Assembly (NCBI RefSeq): GCF_000355675.1
Contig: NC_020888.1
Span: 1,816,883 to 1,880,882, forward strand
Source of the DNA: Thalassolituus oleivorans MIL-1
GTDB taxonomy: Bacteria; Pseudomonadota; Gammaproteobacteria; Pseudomonadales; Oceanobacteraceae
Direction: 5' to 3'
Length of the DNA: 64,000 nucleotides
The position numbers and the translations under genes are program-made. Numbering within the stretch: the stretch's first letter is position 1; each line of letters starts with the position of its first letter. The notes below the pieces were generated by a model. That model was given only the letters and a program-made list of their open reading frames with translations, had not been told where the DNA came from and did no database searches. Positions 26,812 to 35,558 of the stretch are shown here, piece after piece.

Positions 26812-27487
26812 TGCGTTCCAAGTCTAGGGTGTAGCCCATTCCTCTTATTGTATGGATGAGCTTAACGTCAAAACCTTCGTCCACTTTCTTGCGTAAGCGG
26901 CGAATGGCGACATCAATGACGTTAGTGTCACTATCAAAGTTCATATCCCACACTTGGGAGGCGATGAGTGAGCGCGTGAGTACCTCACCTTGTCGGCGAA
27001 CCAATAATTCCAGCAAGCAAAACTCTTTGTGGCTTAGGTTAACTTTCTTTCCTTGTCGTGTGACGCGTCGTCGAGGAATATCCAGTATTAAATCGCCAAT
27101 TTGAAGCTGATCCACTATTGCAGGAGCTTGACCTCGACGCAGCAGTGTACGAACTCTGGCCAACACTTCTGCAAATGCAAAGGGTTTAACCAAATAGTCA
27201 TCTGCGCCAAGCTCTAATCCTTTAACTCGGTCGTCGACATTGTCTCGGGCTGACAGAAAAAGCACGGGTGTCTTTTGTCCCGACTCGCGTAGTGATTGAA
27301 GAATTCGCCAACCATCCACGTCCGGAAGCATGACATCAAGAATCAAAAGGTCGAATTCTTCAGTCATAGCCAAATGATGTCCATCGAGTCCAGTTCTCGC
27401 AAGCGACACGAGGAACCCAGCTTCACTCAATCCTTGTTTCAGGTAATCGCCAGTCTTTTGTTCATCTTCTACTATTAAAAGTCGCAT
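26801..27487 (-). CDS. cusR: CusR-type response regulator
   Basis: A 228-residue OmpR/PhoB-family regulator. The receiver domain (1-115) contains VEDE, the phosphoacceptor Asp in [13 protein letters not shown] and the Lys in YLVKPF. The C-terminal winged helix (about 125-225) ends with [12 protein letters not shown]. The start at 27487 has GAGGAG seven bases upstream; an upstream in-frame extension is discarded. It is divergent from copA, and a 22-bp box like the E. coli CusR site lies in the shared promoter region. Confidence 0.94.
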   Translation of the reverse strand: MRLLIVEDEQKTGDYLKQGLSEAGFLVSLARTGLDGHHLAMTEEFDLLILDVMLPDVDGWRILQSLRESGQKTPVLFLSARDNVDDRVKGLELGADDYLVKPFAFAEVLARVRTLLRRGQAPAIVDQLQIGDLILDIPRRRVTRQGKKVNLSHKEFCLLELLVRRQGEVLTRSLIASQVWDMNFDSDTNVIDVAIRRLRKKVDEGFDVKLIHTIRGMGYTLDLERNDD

Positions 27488-27548
27488 GCCGCTCCTCAAT
27501 ATCCCAAGCGTATAGTATGTCAAATCTAACTAACAACAAGGTGACGGC

Positions 27549-27570
27549 AAGATTACAGAATTGTCATCTT
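27549..27570. promoter_or_regulatory. CusR/CopR-type box between cusR and copA
   Basis: The left half AAGATTACAG, a 2-base spacer and the right half TTGTCATCTT form a degenerate dyad. The E. coli CusR box is AAAATGACAA-N2-TTGTCATTTT; the right half matches 9 of 10 and the left 7 of 10. Its position between the divergent cusR and copA starts fits a shared operator. Confidence 0.6.
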
Positions 27571-27636
27571 TTGGTCATGTGTGTGAAAGCCTTGAAGCAG
27601 TATGGTGTATAGCATTGTTTAGTTCGAGAGTGATAT

Positions 27637-29433
27637 ATGAGTGATTCCGATATGACTGACCTTATGTTGCCACGTCGGCGCTTTGTTAAGGGACTAGCGC
27701 TTGGCGGCGTCCTGGCGGCAATGCCAAGTGTTTTGCAGGCTGGGGAGTTGTCGCCCCACACTCGCTCAGGTTCTGCACCTGTATTACAAGGTTCCGAGAT
27801 AGATTTAGTGGTTGGGCAGTCGCCGGTGAATTTCACGGGTGTGACTCGTCTAGCCACTACAATTAATGGGTCAATTCCTGCGCCAACGATCCGTCTGCGT
27901 GAAGGGGATGACGTCACGATTCGCGTAACAAACCGACTATCAGTGCCTACATCGATTCACTGGCATGGGATTATTCTTCCGTTTCAGATGGATGGCGTTC
28001 CGGGCATCAGTTTTAGAGGTATTGCGCCGGGTGAAACGTTTGTCTATCGGTTCACGCTCCAGCAAAGTGGTACATATTGGTATCACTCTCATAGTGGGTT
28101 CCAGGAGATGACAGGGATGTATGGTGCCCTGATTATTGAGCCCCGTGAAAAAGAAGTCATTCAATCAGACCAGGATTATGTGGTGCAGCTATCCGACTGG
28201 ACTGATGAGGACCCGATGCGTGTCTTCAGTAAATTGAAAATCCAGGGTGACGTTTATAATTTCAACCAGCCAACGGTTATAGATTTTCTACGTGACGCTT
28301 CAAATGGCGGCATAAAAGACGCCATGCAAAAGCGACGGATGTGGAACCAAATGCGTATGAATCCTACGGATTTGGCCGACCTATCCGCATCAACACTGAC
28401 GTATCTGATGAATGGCACCACACCTGCCGGAAATTGGACCGGTCTGTTCAAGAAGGGCGAGCGAATTCGGCTGCGGTTTATTAACGCCGCGAGCAACAGC
28501 TTTTACGATGTCCGTATTCCAGGGTTGGCAATGACGGTTGTGCAAGCAGATGGGCAAAATGTCGAACCTGTCAGCGTTGACGAATTTCGTTTTGGTCCCG
28601 GTGAAACTTACGATGTTTTGGTGGAGCCTAAAGACGATGCGTATACGGTTTTTGCACAGAGCATGGATAGAACAGGGTATGCGCGTGGAACATTAGCGAC
28701 CGAGCGAGGCCTTAGCGCAGAAATTCCAGACCTCGACCCCGTTGAGTGGCTTGAGATGAAGGATATGATGGGTTCGATGTCTCACGGTGATGACGGCGCT
28801 GCGATGGATCACGCGGCGATGGGTCATTCCATGCCGGGTATGAATCACGGTGGCATGGCGATGGACCACAGCGTTCATTCCACACATCAAAACCCTTTAG
28901 CAATGCCCTCACAAACCGTGCGTCATGCCAGCACGGAATTTGGTCCTTCTGTCGATATGCGTGTGGATATGCCTCGCACCAGCCTCGACGATCCGGGCGT
29001 TGGTTTACGTAATAATGGTCGGCGAGTGCTGACGCTATCCGACCTGAGATCGCGAGATGGCATTCTTGATAGTGGCATACCCGAGCGTGAAATCGAACTG
29101 CATCTCACCGGTAATATGGAGCGCTATAGCTGGTCCTTTGACGGCTTAGAGTTCGGCAAAAGCACGCCGGTGCATCTGAAGCACCGTCAACGCGTGCGCG
29201 TCATTTTGCAAAACGACACCATGATGACCCACCCAATGCATTTGCACGGAATGTGGAGTGATCTGGAAAACGATAAAGGTGAGCCGCTGGTTCGCAGACA
29301 CACGATTCCTGTTCAGCCAGCTCAGAGGATAAGCTTCGTAACGACACCGCACGATCTCGGGCGTTGGGCATGGCACTGTCACCTACTTTTTCATATGGAT
29401 GCAGGCATGTTCCGCGAAGTGGTGGTGTCATGA
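27637..29433 (+). CDS. copA: CopA/PcoA multicopper oxidase
   Basis: A 598-residue periplasmic multicopper oxidase that oxidises Cu(I). The Tat signal is clear (RRRFVKGLALGG, residues 13-24). Copper ligands appear in order: HWHGIILP, YHSHSGFQ, HPMHLHG and the type-1 site HCHLLFHMDAGM at the C-terminus. A Met/His-rich insertion (about 375-415, repeated MxHxxM units) is the copper-binding region of the CopA/PcoA subgroup. The stop overlaps the copB start as ATGA. Confidence 0.95.
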   Translation: MSDSDMTDLMLPRRRFVKGLALGGVLAAMPSVLQAGELSPHTRSGSAPVLQGSEIDLVVGQSPVNFTGVTRLATTINGSIPAPTIRLREGDDVTIRVTNRLSVPTSIHWHGIILPFQMDGVPGISFRGIAPGETFVYRFTLQQSGTYWYHSHSGFQEMTGMYGALIIEPREKEVIQSDQDYVVQLSDWTDEDPMRVFSKLKIQGDVYNFNQPTVIDFLRDASNGGIKDAMQKRRMWNQMRMNPTDLADLSASTLTYLMNGTTPAGNWTGLFKKGERIRLRFINAASNSFYDVRIPGLAMTVVQADGQNVEPVSVDEFRFGPGETYDVLVEPKDDAYTVFAQSMDRTGYARGTLATERGLSAEIPDLDPVEWLEMKDMMGSMSHGDDGAAMDHAAMGHSMPGMNHGGMAMDHSVHSTHQNPLAMPSQTVRHASTEFGPSVDMRVDMPRTSLDDPGVGLRNNGRRVLTLSDLRSRDGILDSGIPEREIELHLTGNMERYSWSFDGLEFGKSTPVHLKHRQRVRVILQNDTMMTHPMHLHGMWSDLENDKGEPLVRRHTIPVQPAQRISFVTTPHDLGRWAWHCHLLFHMDAGMFREVVVS

Positions 29434-30413
29434 GAATTATGAAAATTGAACAAATTATTAAAACAGCTTTTGCAGTTGGTGCGTTAACGCTTATAAGTCC
29501 GTTACTTCAGGCTCAAGAACATTCTGGTCATGGAACGATGAACCAGGAAAAAGTGACCGAAGAAAAAATGGACCACAAAAAAATGGGCCATGAAAGCGAG
29601 CTTGAGACTGAAATGCTAGAGACGTCCAAACCTCATTTAAGTGGAAATTCCGGATCAATGGATAACGACACAAATATGGGAGCAAATGTATCTGATCTTC
29701 GTGATCCGCATGCCTACTCTGGCGGATATACCCTTACCGAAGGGCCATATGTGCAAAGCGGGCCGCGACAATTAAAACTTGCTGATGAGCATGTCTTTAA
29801 ATCGTTTCTCGCCAATCGCTTTGAATACGATAGTGACAGTGAAATAAGTCTTTATGATGTGCAAGCTTGGGTTGGCACGACTTACGATCGATTGGTTGTT
29901 AAGGCTGAAGGCGATATTAACAAGGGCACGCTCAAAGAAAGTCAAACCGATATTCTTTGGAGTCATGCAATATCCACTTTTTGGGACACCCAAATAGGCG
30001 TTCGAGTTGACAGTGCTGAAGAGGGCGAGTCCAGACAATGGCTGGCCGTGGGAGTACAAGGTTTAGCGCCTTATTGGTTTGAGTTGGATGTGGCGGGCTA
30101 CGTTGATGTTGATGGTAGAACCGCGCTCGCTGTAGAGGCTGAATACGAGTTGATGCTTACACAGCGACTGATACTGCAGCCTCGCGCTGAAATAACCGGC
30201 TACGGTAAAGACGATGAATTCAACGGTGTTGGGCAAGGCCTTTCTTCATCAGCATTCGGTGTGCGGTTGCGTTATGAATTTTCTCGACAGTTTGCACCGT
30301 ATGTCGGCGTTGAACGAAAAAAAATGTTTGGCAACACAGCCGACTTTGCACGTTCTGCTGGTGAGGCAAGCTCTGAAACACGTTATGTCGCGGGCTTGCG
30401 TTTTTGGTTTTAG
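29430..30413 (+). CDS. copB: CopB/PcoB outer-membrane copper resistance protein
   Basis: A 327-residue outer-membrane beta-barrel protein. It has a signal peptide (cleavage near LLQAQ), a Met/His-rich N-terminal stretch (MDHKKMGHE, about 45-53), and the CopB barrel from about residue 115, with RFEYDSDSE, DIWLSH-like strands and the closing FWF aromatic C-terminus. It is coupled to copA by ATGA overlap. In the Cop/Pco systems CopB works with CopA to sequester or export periplasmic copper. The start at 29430 is favoured over 29439 because of the overlap. Confidence 0.92.
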   Translation: MRIMKIEQIIKTAFAVGALTLISPLLQAQEHSGHGTMNQEKVTEEKMDHKKMGHESELETEMLETSKPHLSGNSGSMDNDTNMGANVSDLRDPHAYSGGYTLTEGPYVQSGPRQLKLADEHVFKSFLANRFEYDSDSEISLYDVQAWVGTTYDRLVVKAEGDINKGTLKESQTDILWSHAISTFWDTQIGVRVDSAEEGESRQWLAVGVQGLAPYWFELDVAGYVDVDGRTALAVEAEYELMLTQRLILQPRAEITGYGKDDEFNGVGQGLSSSAFGVRLRYEFSRQFAPYVGVERKKMFGNTADFARSAGEASSETRYVAGLRFWF

Positions 30414-30456
30414 TTGTAAAAAAGTAAGTCATATTTTTAATTAGAGGATTTCCAAA

Positions 30457-30783
30457 ATGAAAAAGAACATCGTCACATTATGTCTAGCATTTTCAAGTAC
30501 GTTGTACACAGTGTCCGCGTTAGCGCATGATCCGAAAGAGCATATGGAACAAGCTGCAAAACCAGATTGTGCACCAATGGAAAAAATGGACCACAATAAA
30601 ATGGATATGAATGATCCTGTTATGCAGGCGATGATGAAAAAGTGTATGGGTAAGATGAAACATGACGAATCGAACAGTACAAAAGGTGTTATCGAAGCCA
30701 ACGAAAACCATGGTCATGATCATCAAGAGGATTCATCCAAAAAAAATGATAAATCGTCATCCCATGATCATGGATCCCACTGA
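30457..30783 (+). CDS. Small exported Met/His-rich protein
   Basis: A 108-residue exported protein with a signal peptide (cleavage near ALAHD). A Met-rich segment (about 40-70: MEKMDHNKMDMND, MMKKCMGKMKHD) and a His/Asp/Lys-rich tail follow. AGAGGA precedes the start. The Met and His density fits a periplasmic Cu(I)/Cu(II) buffer. It follows copB by 43 bases, so it is probably cotranscribed. No named family was recognised. Confidence 0.75.
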   Translation: MKKNIVTLCLAFSSTLYTVSALAHDPKEHMEQAAKPDCAPMEKMDHNKMDMNDPVMQAMMKKCMGKMKHDESNSTKGVIEANENHGHDHQEDSSKKNDKSSSHDHGSH

Positions 30784-30868
30784 CTTGTTTGAATAAATTT
30801 CTAGGACGTTTATATTTTTCGGATAATTAGATCGCATGGCTGTTTTGTTTGTATAAAAAGAGATATCT

Positions 30869-31417
30869 ATGAAAAGCATTAAATACACTGCAATATTTTT
30901 CTTTGCTGTTTTTATTGGCGGTGTTGGATTTATATATTCGGGAATTTATCCAATGGGGGCAGATGTTCCGCACAATAAATTAACCTATTGGGTGCTGGAA
31001 ACTTTACGAGAGCAGTCTATAGCTAGAGCGGCAAAAAATGTAGTTGTGCCAGCCAATTTGGATGATCCAGATCGTTTACTGGCTGGTGGTGCTGACTATA
31101 ATGATATGTGTTCGAGCTGCCATTTGAAGCCAGGGAAAATGCGATCTGATTTCAGTGAGGGCTTGTATCCAATGCCGCCAAATTTAAGCATGCAAAATGA
31201 CGAACATGGTCATGCGCATGAACTGAGTGACGAAAAAGCAGCGGCGCGTCAATTTTGGATAATTAAGCATGGTATCAAGGCGTCAGGAATGCCTGCTTGG
31301 GGGCTAGGCCATGATGATAATCGGATTTGGTCAATGGTGGCATTTCTTCAGCGCTTACCTGATCTAAGTACAGAGCAATACCAAATAATTACCGCACGAG
31401 AACAAAGTGAAAAATGA
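30869..31417 (+). CDS. Monohaem c-type cytochrome
   Basis: A 182-residue protein with an N-terminal membrane anchor (about 5-25), one haem motif CSSCH (about 84-88) and a likely distal Met in SGMPAWG. This is the pattern of a small membrane-bound periplasmic cytochrome c. A His-rich stretch (DEHGHAHEL) lies between. It belongs to the copAB gene run. It may pass electrons to or from a copper or respiratory enzyme; the partner is not identifiable from the sequence. Confidence 0.85.
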   Translation: MKSIKYTAIFFFAVFIGGVGFIYSGIYPMGADVPHNKLTYWVLETLREQSIARAAKNVVVPANLDDPDRLLAGGADYNDMCSSCHLKPGKMRSDFSEGLYPMPPNLSMQNDEHGHAHELSDEKAAARQFWIIKHGIKASGMPAWGLGHDDNRIWSMVAFLQRLPDLSTEQYQIITAREQSEK

Positions 31418-31499
31418 TGGGCGTCATTAAAGAAGGCTCCATCGCCTGATATTAGCTATCCGCTTAGTTGCTGGTTTGGGTAGCCATTTTTTAAGGACA

Positions 31500-31880
31500 A
31501 TGAGCATTATCATGAATGAGAGATTAAAATTAATACCAATAGCCCTATTTTTAATAGTTTCTGCTGGAAAAGCTTATGCACACAATGGTGAGGATCCAAA
31601 CAGGGAGTTGAGGAAGAGTACGGAGTACATTACTACGTATCAATCGGAATTTGAGTCCGAGAGTGATTTAAAGGGGATGAGAAAAAGTTTGGATGCTCAG
31701 CTAAATTCACTTCGATCGAGATTGCTCTTGTTGCGCAACGAGCTTGCGTCGGACTCCTCCGTACGCCGGTGCATAAATAAAGATTCGGAAATAGATTATT
31801 TTAAGGAGCTGGATCGTACATTAAAATCAAGCGATCGTTTTCTTAAGCAAGTAAACAAACTGTTGGATAGCGTAAAATAG
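31500..31880 (+). CDS. Exported protein of unknown function
   Basis: A 126-residue exported protein with a signal peptide (IPIALFLIVSAGKAYAH) and a mature helical, charged domain (about 40-126) with heptad-like Leu spacing (LDAQLNSLRSRLLLLRNEL). The start is either 31500, with AAGGA very close, or 31512; both keep the signal peptide. It has one Cys and no obvious metal cluster. Its function is unknown; it travels with the copper genes. Confidence 0.6.
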   Translation: MSIIMNERLKLIPIALFLIVSAGKAYAHNGEDPNRELRKSTEYITTYQSEFESESDLKGMRKSLDAQLNSLRSRLLLLRNELASDSSVRRCINKDSEIDYFKELDRTLKSSDRFLKQVNKLLDSVK

Positions 31881-31929
31881 CGTGACGGTGCAATGTCGCG
31901 ATCAAATTATTAATCATTGAGAATATACG

Positions 31930-32049
31930 ATGAAAAAACATATTTTATTGGGGCTTATGATTTTGGGGCTTGTTGGTACATTGAGCGCTTGTGAAACGAC
32001 AGGTTATACGCCAAGCGATAGTGGTGGCCATGGAGGTCATTCACACTGA
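31930..32049 (+). CDS. Tiny His-rich lipoprotein (39 residues)
   Basis: A 39-codon gene: a signal peptide ending in the lipobox LSAC, then only 19 mature residues ending GGHGGHSH. It lies 49 bases after the preceding gene on the same strand. The well-formed lipobox and His-rich tail make it more likely real than chance. It could be a surface-anchored metal-binding peptide; no family was recognised. Confidence 0.55.
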   Translation: MKKHILLGLMILGLVGTLSACETTGYTPSDSGGHGGHSH

Positions 32050-32354
32050 TATTTACACTAGCGAATATTGTTGTTCCTTTCCTTGAGCGGGCAGCTATTT
32101 GTGAAAAGAGTAATGCTTTTTAATTATTTTTTCGCTTCGCTTTATTGTTGTGTTGGAAATATCTGATATGTTTTTTAGGTGCCGTTTCTACAAAGTAGAA
32201 TTGTGAGTGGTTTTAGCGTGTTTGTTCGAGTTGGATGTTTACTATGGTAAAATTACTCCTAGGTTTGATCTGGTTGATCTACATCAATACCTTTAAAATT
32301 TAAAGCTGCCACAATACTCCTACAATAGCGTAAGCTAATATTCTAGGTGGATCT
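32050..32354. other. intergenic, A+T-rich, no clear site
   Basis: About 305 bases, A+T-rich, between the tiny lipoprotein and the next exported protein. It probably contains the promoter for the downstream set. No dyad, CusR-type box or terminator could be assigned with confidence. Confidence 0.4.
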
Positions 32355-32765
32355 ATGGCTGGCAAGCGATTTAAAGCGATAATGTTAGTATGGGTGCTGC
32401 TCAGTCAGCCCTTACTATCGCTTGCGTTCTCTAGCTCGTCTACGGGTGATTCACATGATCATAGTTCTCACGACCATTCATCCATTGAGCACGATGCAGT
32501 TCAAGCAGTATCAGATACACATCTAGACATTGACACCGATGAAGCGTCAGCTCATGAACATCATACGGCAACAAAAGTGATGTCCACGCATGACTGCGGC
32601 CCTTGTTTAAATGGAGATATGAGCCATTGTCAGTGCCATGCCGTAACGCACATGGGGCTCGGGGTAATACTTAAAAGCTTTTCTATCTTTGAACCTACAG
32701 TTCATTACACTTATGTATTAGCTGCACACGATCAGTCTCTTATTCGTCCTCCCATTTTTGCCTAA
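32355..32765 (+). CDS. Exported His-rich protein with RPPI ending
   Basis: A 136-residue protein with a signal peptide (cleavage near SLAFS) and a His/Asp/Ser-rich segment (HDHSSHDHSSIEHD, about 36-49). A Cys/His cluster follows (DCGPCLNGDMSHCQCHAVTH, about 78-97), and the C-terminus ends SLIRPPIFA. It is the third protein in the window with the RPPI ending, again first of a gene set (porin, cytochrome, HKHYKATM protein). Periplasmic metal binding is inferred; the molecular role is unknown. Confidence 0.7.
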   Translation: MAGKRFKAIMLVWVLLSQPLLSLAFSSSSTGDSHDHSSHDHSSIEHDAVQAVSDTHLDIDTDEASAHEHHTATKVMSTHDCGPCLNGDMSHCQCHAVTHMGLGVILKSFSIFEPTVHYTYVLAAHDQSLIRPPIFA

Positions 32766-32947
32766 CCTAGGGCAAATCCGTCTGTCGTTTCCAAATTTGT
32801 TATCTGGCAAATAAAACCTCTTCCCGTGCATGTGTTTACCGCGGCATGTGAGGCTTAAGCGACAACATTTTTACCCTCCCTCTTTATACCAATATTATTT
32901 TTTTGTGCATGTGCAATATTGCGCCGGCATGTAAGGGGAGATATTCA

Positions 32948-34063
32948 ATGCCTGTTAAATATTTGGCGGCGATAACCGTCGCTGCGTCTTCGTTATCAGC
33001 TGCAAATGCCAGTGAAATTGATAGCGCGCGATTCGTACTTAGCGGTTACGGTGACGTGAAATACGAAACCAGCGAGCTTCAGGACAGTAGTGCTTATAGC
33101 GCACGTTTCGTGCCGATATTTTTATTTAGTCTAAGTGACAAAGTTCATGTCGAAGCTGAAACGGAGATCAGTCTAAATGCAGAAGGCGAAACCGAAGTTG
33201 AACTGGAATACGCCGATTTGCATTATTTTCTTACTGATACCACCACGCTTACGGCCGGTAAGTTTTTGGTTCCTTTTGGTCAATTCGGGCCAAACATTCA
33301 CCCCAGTTGGATCAATCGTTCCCCTTGGACGCCAGGAATTTATGGCTCTCACGGTAGTAGCCAGGCAATGGAAGCATTGCTGCCCATTTTGAGTGATGTT
33401 GGGGTTGCCATTCAGCAAACCTTTGTTATAGGTAATCATCAAAAAATCTTTGTCGATTTATACAGTACAAATGGTCCAGGAATAGAAGCGGATGAGCATG
33501 AGGAAGATCTCGCAGAAGAAGCTACGGAAGAAGATGGACATGCAGAGCTTCCAGAGCTTGCGTTCGAAGCTGGTAGTGGTGACAACAATAAAAATAAGGC
33601 GTTTGGTGGGCGCGTGGCTTATGCCATGTTGCCGGGTATTGAGGTCGGCACTTCCTATTACAGCGCCACGTATGATGACGATGAAACCTTAGATTTTACG
33701 GCCCAAGGATTTGATGTAAATCTGATTGGATCACACTACTTGGTGCGCGGTGAGTATATTGAAACTCAAACGGATGGTCTTGAGGAAGAGAAAGGTGAGA
33801 ACGAGATCCACACCTTTAAACGAGATGGTTGGTATCTACAAGGCACGCTGCAAACAGGAAAGATTTGGTCATCGTTAGCGGGAACTGAATTGGTTCTCGA
33901 ATACGCAGAAACCAATAAATTGGCAGAAGCCAGCCGATGGATGGTGGGCGTTAATTATTGGTTAGATGCCCGCGCGGTTATCAAGATCGCTTATGACGAC
34001 ACCGATGTGGAAGAGGGTGAAGATGATCAGCGCCTTGCCATTCAATTAAGTTACGGCTTCTAG
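32948..34063 (+). CDS. Porin-like outer-membrane protein
   Basis: A 371-residue outer-membrane beta-barrel protein with a signal peptide (cleavage near ANASE), alternating amphipathic strands, and the motif FGQFGPNIHPSWINRSPWTP found in a family of uncharacterised porins. A long acidic/His loop (about 178-205, DEHEEDLAEEATEEDGHAE) could bind cations. It ends in the C-terminal aromatic YGF. AGGGGAG lies before 32948, which fixes the start. It is cotranscribed with a dihaem cytochrome 12 bases downstream. The substrate is unknown. Confidence 0.75.
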   Translation: MPVKYLAAITVAASSLSAANASEIDSARFVLSGYGDVKYETSELQDSSAYSARFVPIFLFSLSDKVHVEAETEISLNAEGETEVELEYADLHYFLTDTTTLTAGKFLVPFGQFGPNIHPSWINRSPWTPGIYGSHGSSQAMEALLPILSDVGVAIQQTFVIGNHQKIFVDLYSTNGPGIEADEHEEDLAEEATEEDGHAELPELAFEAGSGDNNKNKAFGGRVAYAMLPGIEVGTSYYSATYDDDETLDFTAQGFDVNLIGSHYLVRGEYIETQTDGLEEEKGENEIHTFKRDGWYLQGTLQTGKIWSSLAGTELVLEYAETNKLAEASRWMVGVNYWLDARAVIKIAYDDTDVEEGEDDQRLAIQLSYGF

Positions 34064-34075
34064 GAGAATTTAACC

Positions 34076-34627
34076 ATGAAATCATTTTCAAAAATATTAC
34101 AAAAATCACCACTATACATTTCTGGATTCGTGTGGCTGGCGTTTAACGCAGCGTGGGTGAACGCAGAATCACAGCCCATAAATGGTGCGGAGGTATTCAA
34201 CAACAACTGCACGCGTTGCCACAATGCGCGTTCACTGGATGAGTTTTCTCTCGAAGAGTGGGCCGTGATCATGCCGCACATGCGTGAAAAGGCACATTTA
34301 ACGGGTAAAGAAACGGATGCCGTGATGCAGTTTGTAGCATTGGTTAAAAATGATATTGGCGAAAGTAATACCTCTCAAAACAACCAACCAACCTTAAGCG
34401 GGAAAGTATTATTTACAAAATACAGTTGTCAGGGTTGTCACAGTATAAAAGGTAAAGGCGGTAGCGTTGGTCCAGCTTTAGATTCAATTGTTGGCAGCAA
34501 GGGTGAGGAATTTTTTATCCAAAAGCTCAAAAACCCTCAATTCAATAATCCTTCGTCGCCCATGCCAAAAATGCCGTTGAATGGCGCAGAAATCGATGCG
34601 TTGTTGGATTATCTAAAAAACCTATAA
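34076..34627 (+). CDS. Dihaem c-type cytochrome
   Basis: A 183-residue exported protein with two haem motifs, CTRCH (about 43-47) and CQGCH (about 118-122), each followed by a Met-containing distal loop (MPHM; SPMPKMPL). AGGAG precedes the start. The pairing of an outer-membrane porin-like protein with a periplasmic dihaem cytochrome suggests a redox function at the outer membrane or periplasm. Whether copper is its substrate cannot be said. Confidence 0.85.
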   Translation: MKSFSKILQKSPLYISGFVWLAFNAAWVNAESQPINGAEVFNNNCTRCHNARSLDEFSLEEWAVIMPHMREKAHLTGKETDAVMQFVALVKNDIGESNTSQNNQPTLSGKVLFTKYSCQGCHSIKGKGGSVGPALDSIVGSKGEEFFIQKLKNPQFNNPSSPMPKMPLNGAEIDALLDYLKNL

Positions 34628-34655
34628 CTTAACTAAATACTAAAGGTACTAAACA

Positions 34656-35021
34656 ATGAAAACTCAATTTGCAAGAATTACTACAGCTTCAATTATTTCA
34701 GTGGTGTTTGGTTTTTCTGTCGTCGTTTTGGCGGACGAAAATGAGCAACATAAACATTACAAGGCAACCATGCCAGAAAAATCGCATCAGGAATATGTGG
34801 ATAAAAACGCAGAGCAAAGTAAGCAAGATGTTTCGACTGAGGAGTCGAAAAAGACACACCATAAGCATTACAAGGCCACCATGCCAGGTGAGTCTCATCA
34901 AGCCCATACCGACCAATCGAAAGATAAAAAGGAGGAAGAAAAGACTAAAGATGATTTAGAGCAGGCTAAAACACATAAGCATTATAAAGCCACGATGAAA
35001 GGAGAAAAACATAACCCATAA
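34656..35021 (+). CDS. Exported repeat protein with three HKHYKATM units
   Basis: A 121-residue exported protein: signal peptide to about residue 26, then three copies of HKHYKATM at 32-39, 69-76 and 107-114, each embedded in a Lys/Glu/Gln/Ser-rich linker with extra His (EKSHQ, GESHQAH, GEKHNP). The spacing of 37 and 38 residues shows an evenly repeated unit. Each unit offers two His and a Met, suggesting Cu/Ag binding. It follows the dihaem cytochrome by 28 bases. I do not recognise a named family. Confidence 0.7.
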   Translation: MKTQFARITTASIISVVFGFSVVVLADENEQHKHYKATMPEKSHQEYVDKNAEQSKQDVSTEESKKTHHKHYKATMPGESHQAHTDQSKDKKEEEKTKDDLEQAKTHKHYKATMKGEKHNP

Positions 35022-35029
35022 ACTACTTG

Positions 35030-35053
35030 ACCTGTGTCTTGCACGCAGGTTTA
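35030..35053 (+). terminator. Weak stem-loop, possible terminator
   Basis: ACCTGTGT (35030-35037) pairs with ACGCAGGT (35043-35050) with one G-U pair. Only a short T run follows. It separates the HKHYKATM gene from the MerR gene. Confidence 0.4.
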
Positions 35054-35126
35054 GAGTGCAAAAAAAGATTAAACATAGGATTAAAACCTAGGAATTTCTT
35101 TTTACTGTGATTGAGAGAGCCTCATT

Positions 35127-35558
35127 ATGCGAGTCAAAGAGTTAGCCAAAGAGCTTTGCGTCAGTGCAGAAACCGTTAGGTTTTATACCCGTAAAGGCTA
35201 CTTGTCACCCACTAAGAGTCCCGGTAATGGCTATAAGGAATATGGTGCGAGAGACCAGGCTCGCATGCGTTTTATTCTCAGTGCGAGGGCACTTGGGTTT
35301 ACGGTGGCAGATATTGGTGAAATTTTAGCGGTGGCGGACAAAAAGAGCACGCCGTGTCCTGTTGTGAGGTTGTTGATCGAGCAGCGTTTATTGGAAACTG
35401 AGGCACAATTTTCGGAAACCAAGAAATTGCGGGATCGAATGCGCCACGCGGTGCGTGAATGGAACGGACTACCTGATGCCGAACCCACGGGGCATATGAT
35501 TTGCCACTTAATCGAAATTTTTTCACCTAATAACACGCGAGGATTAAACGATGAGTGA
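35127..35558 (+). CDS. MerR-family metal regulator
   Basis: A 143-residue MerR regulator: N-terminal winged helix ([20 protein letters not shown], about 9-28), dimerisation helix, and metal-loop cysteines. Candidate ligands are Cys11, Cys77 (STPCPVV) and Cys126 (HMICHLIE). This spacing resembles the Pb/Zn/Cd sensors (PbrR uses Cys14, Cys79 and Cys134 by memory) more than CueR, which has a C-x7-C loop near its C-terminus. It overlaps the copper ATPase gene by eight bases and must regulate it or the whole run. The inducing metal is therefore uncertain. Confidence 0.85.
   Translation: MRVKELAKELCVSAETVRFYTRKGYLSPTKSPGNGYKEYGARDQARMRFILSARALGFTVADIGEILAVADKKSTPCPVVRLLIEQRLLETEAQFSETKKLRDRMRHAVREWNGLPDAEPTGHMICHLIEIFSPNNTRGLNDE

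Noticed and set aside
34669-34959. Overlapping 96-codon frame in the HKHYKATM gene
   Set aside because: It repeats only because the true gene repeats; it has no signal peptide or start site.
35070-35126. A MerR-type operator with 19-20 bp promoter spacing upstream of the MerR gene
   Set aside because: The AACCTAGG and ATAGGATT strings suggest a dyad, but no -35/-10 pair with the right spacing could be placed.
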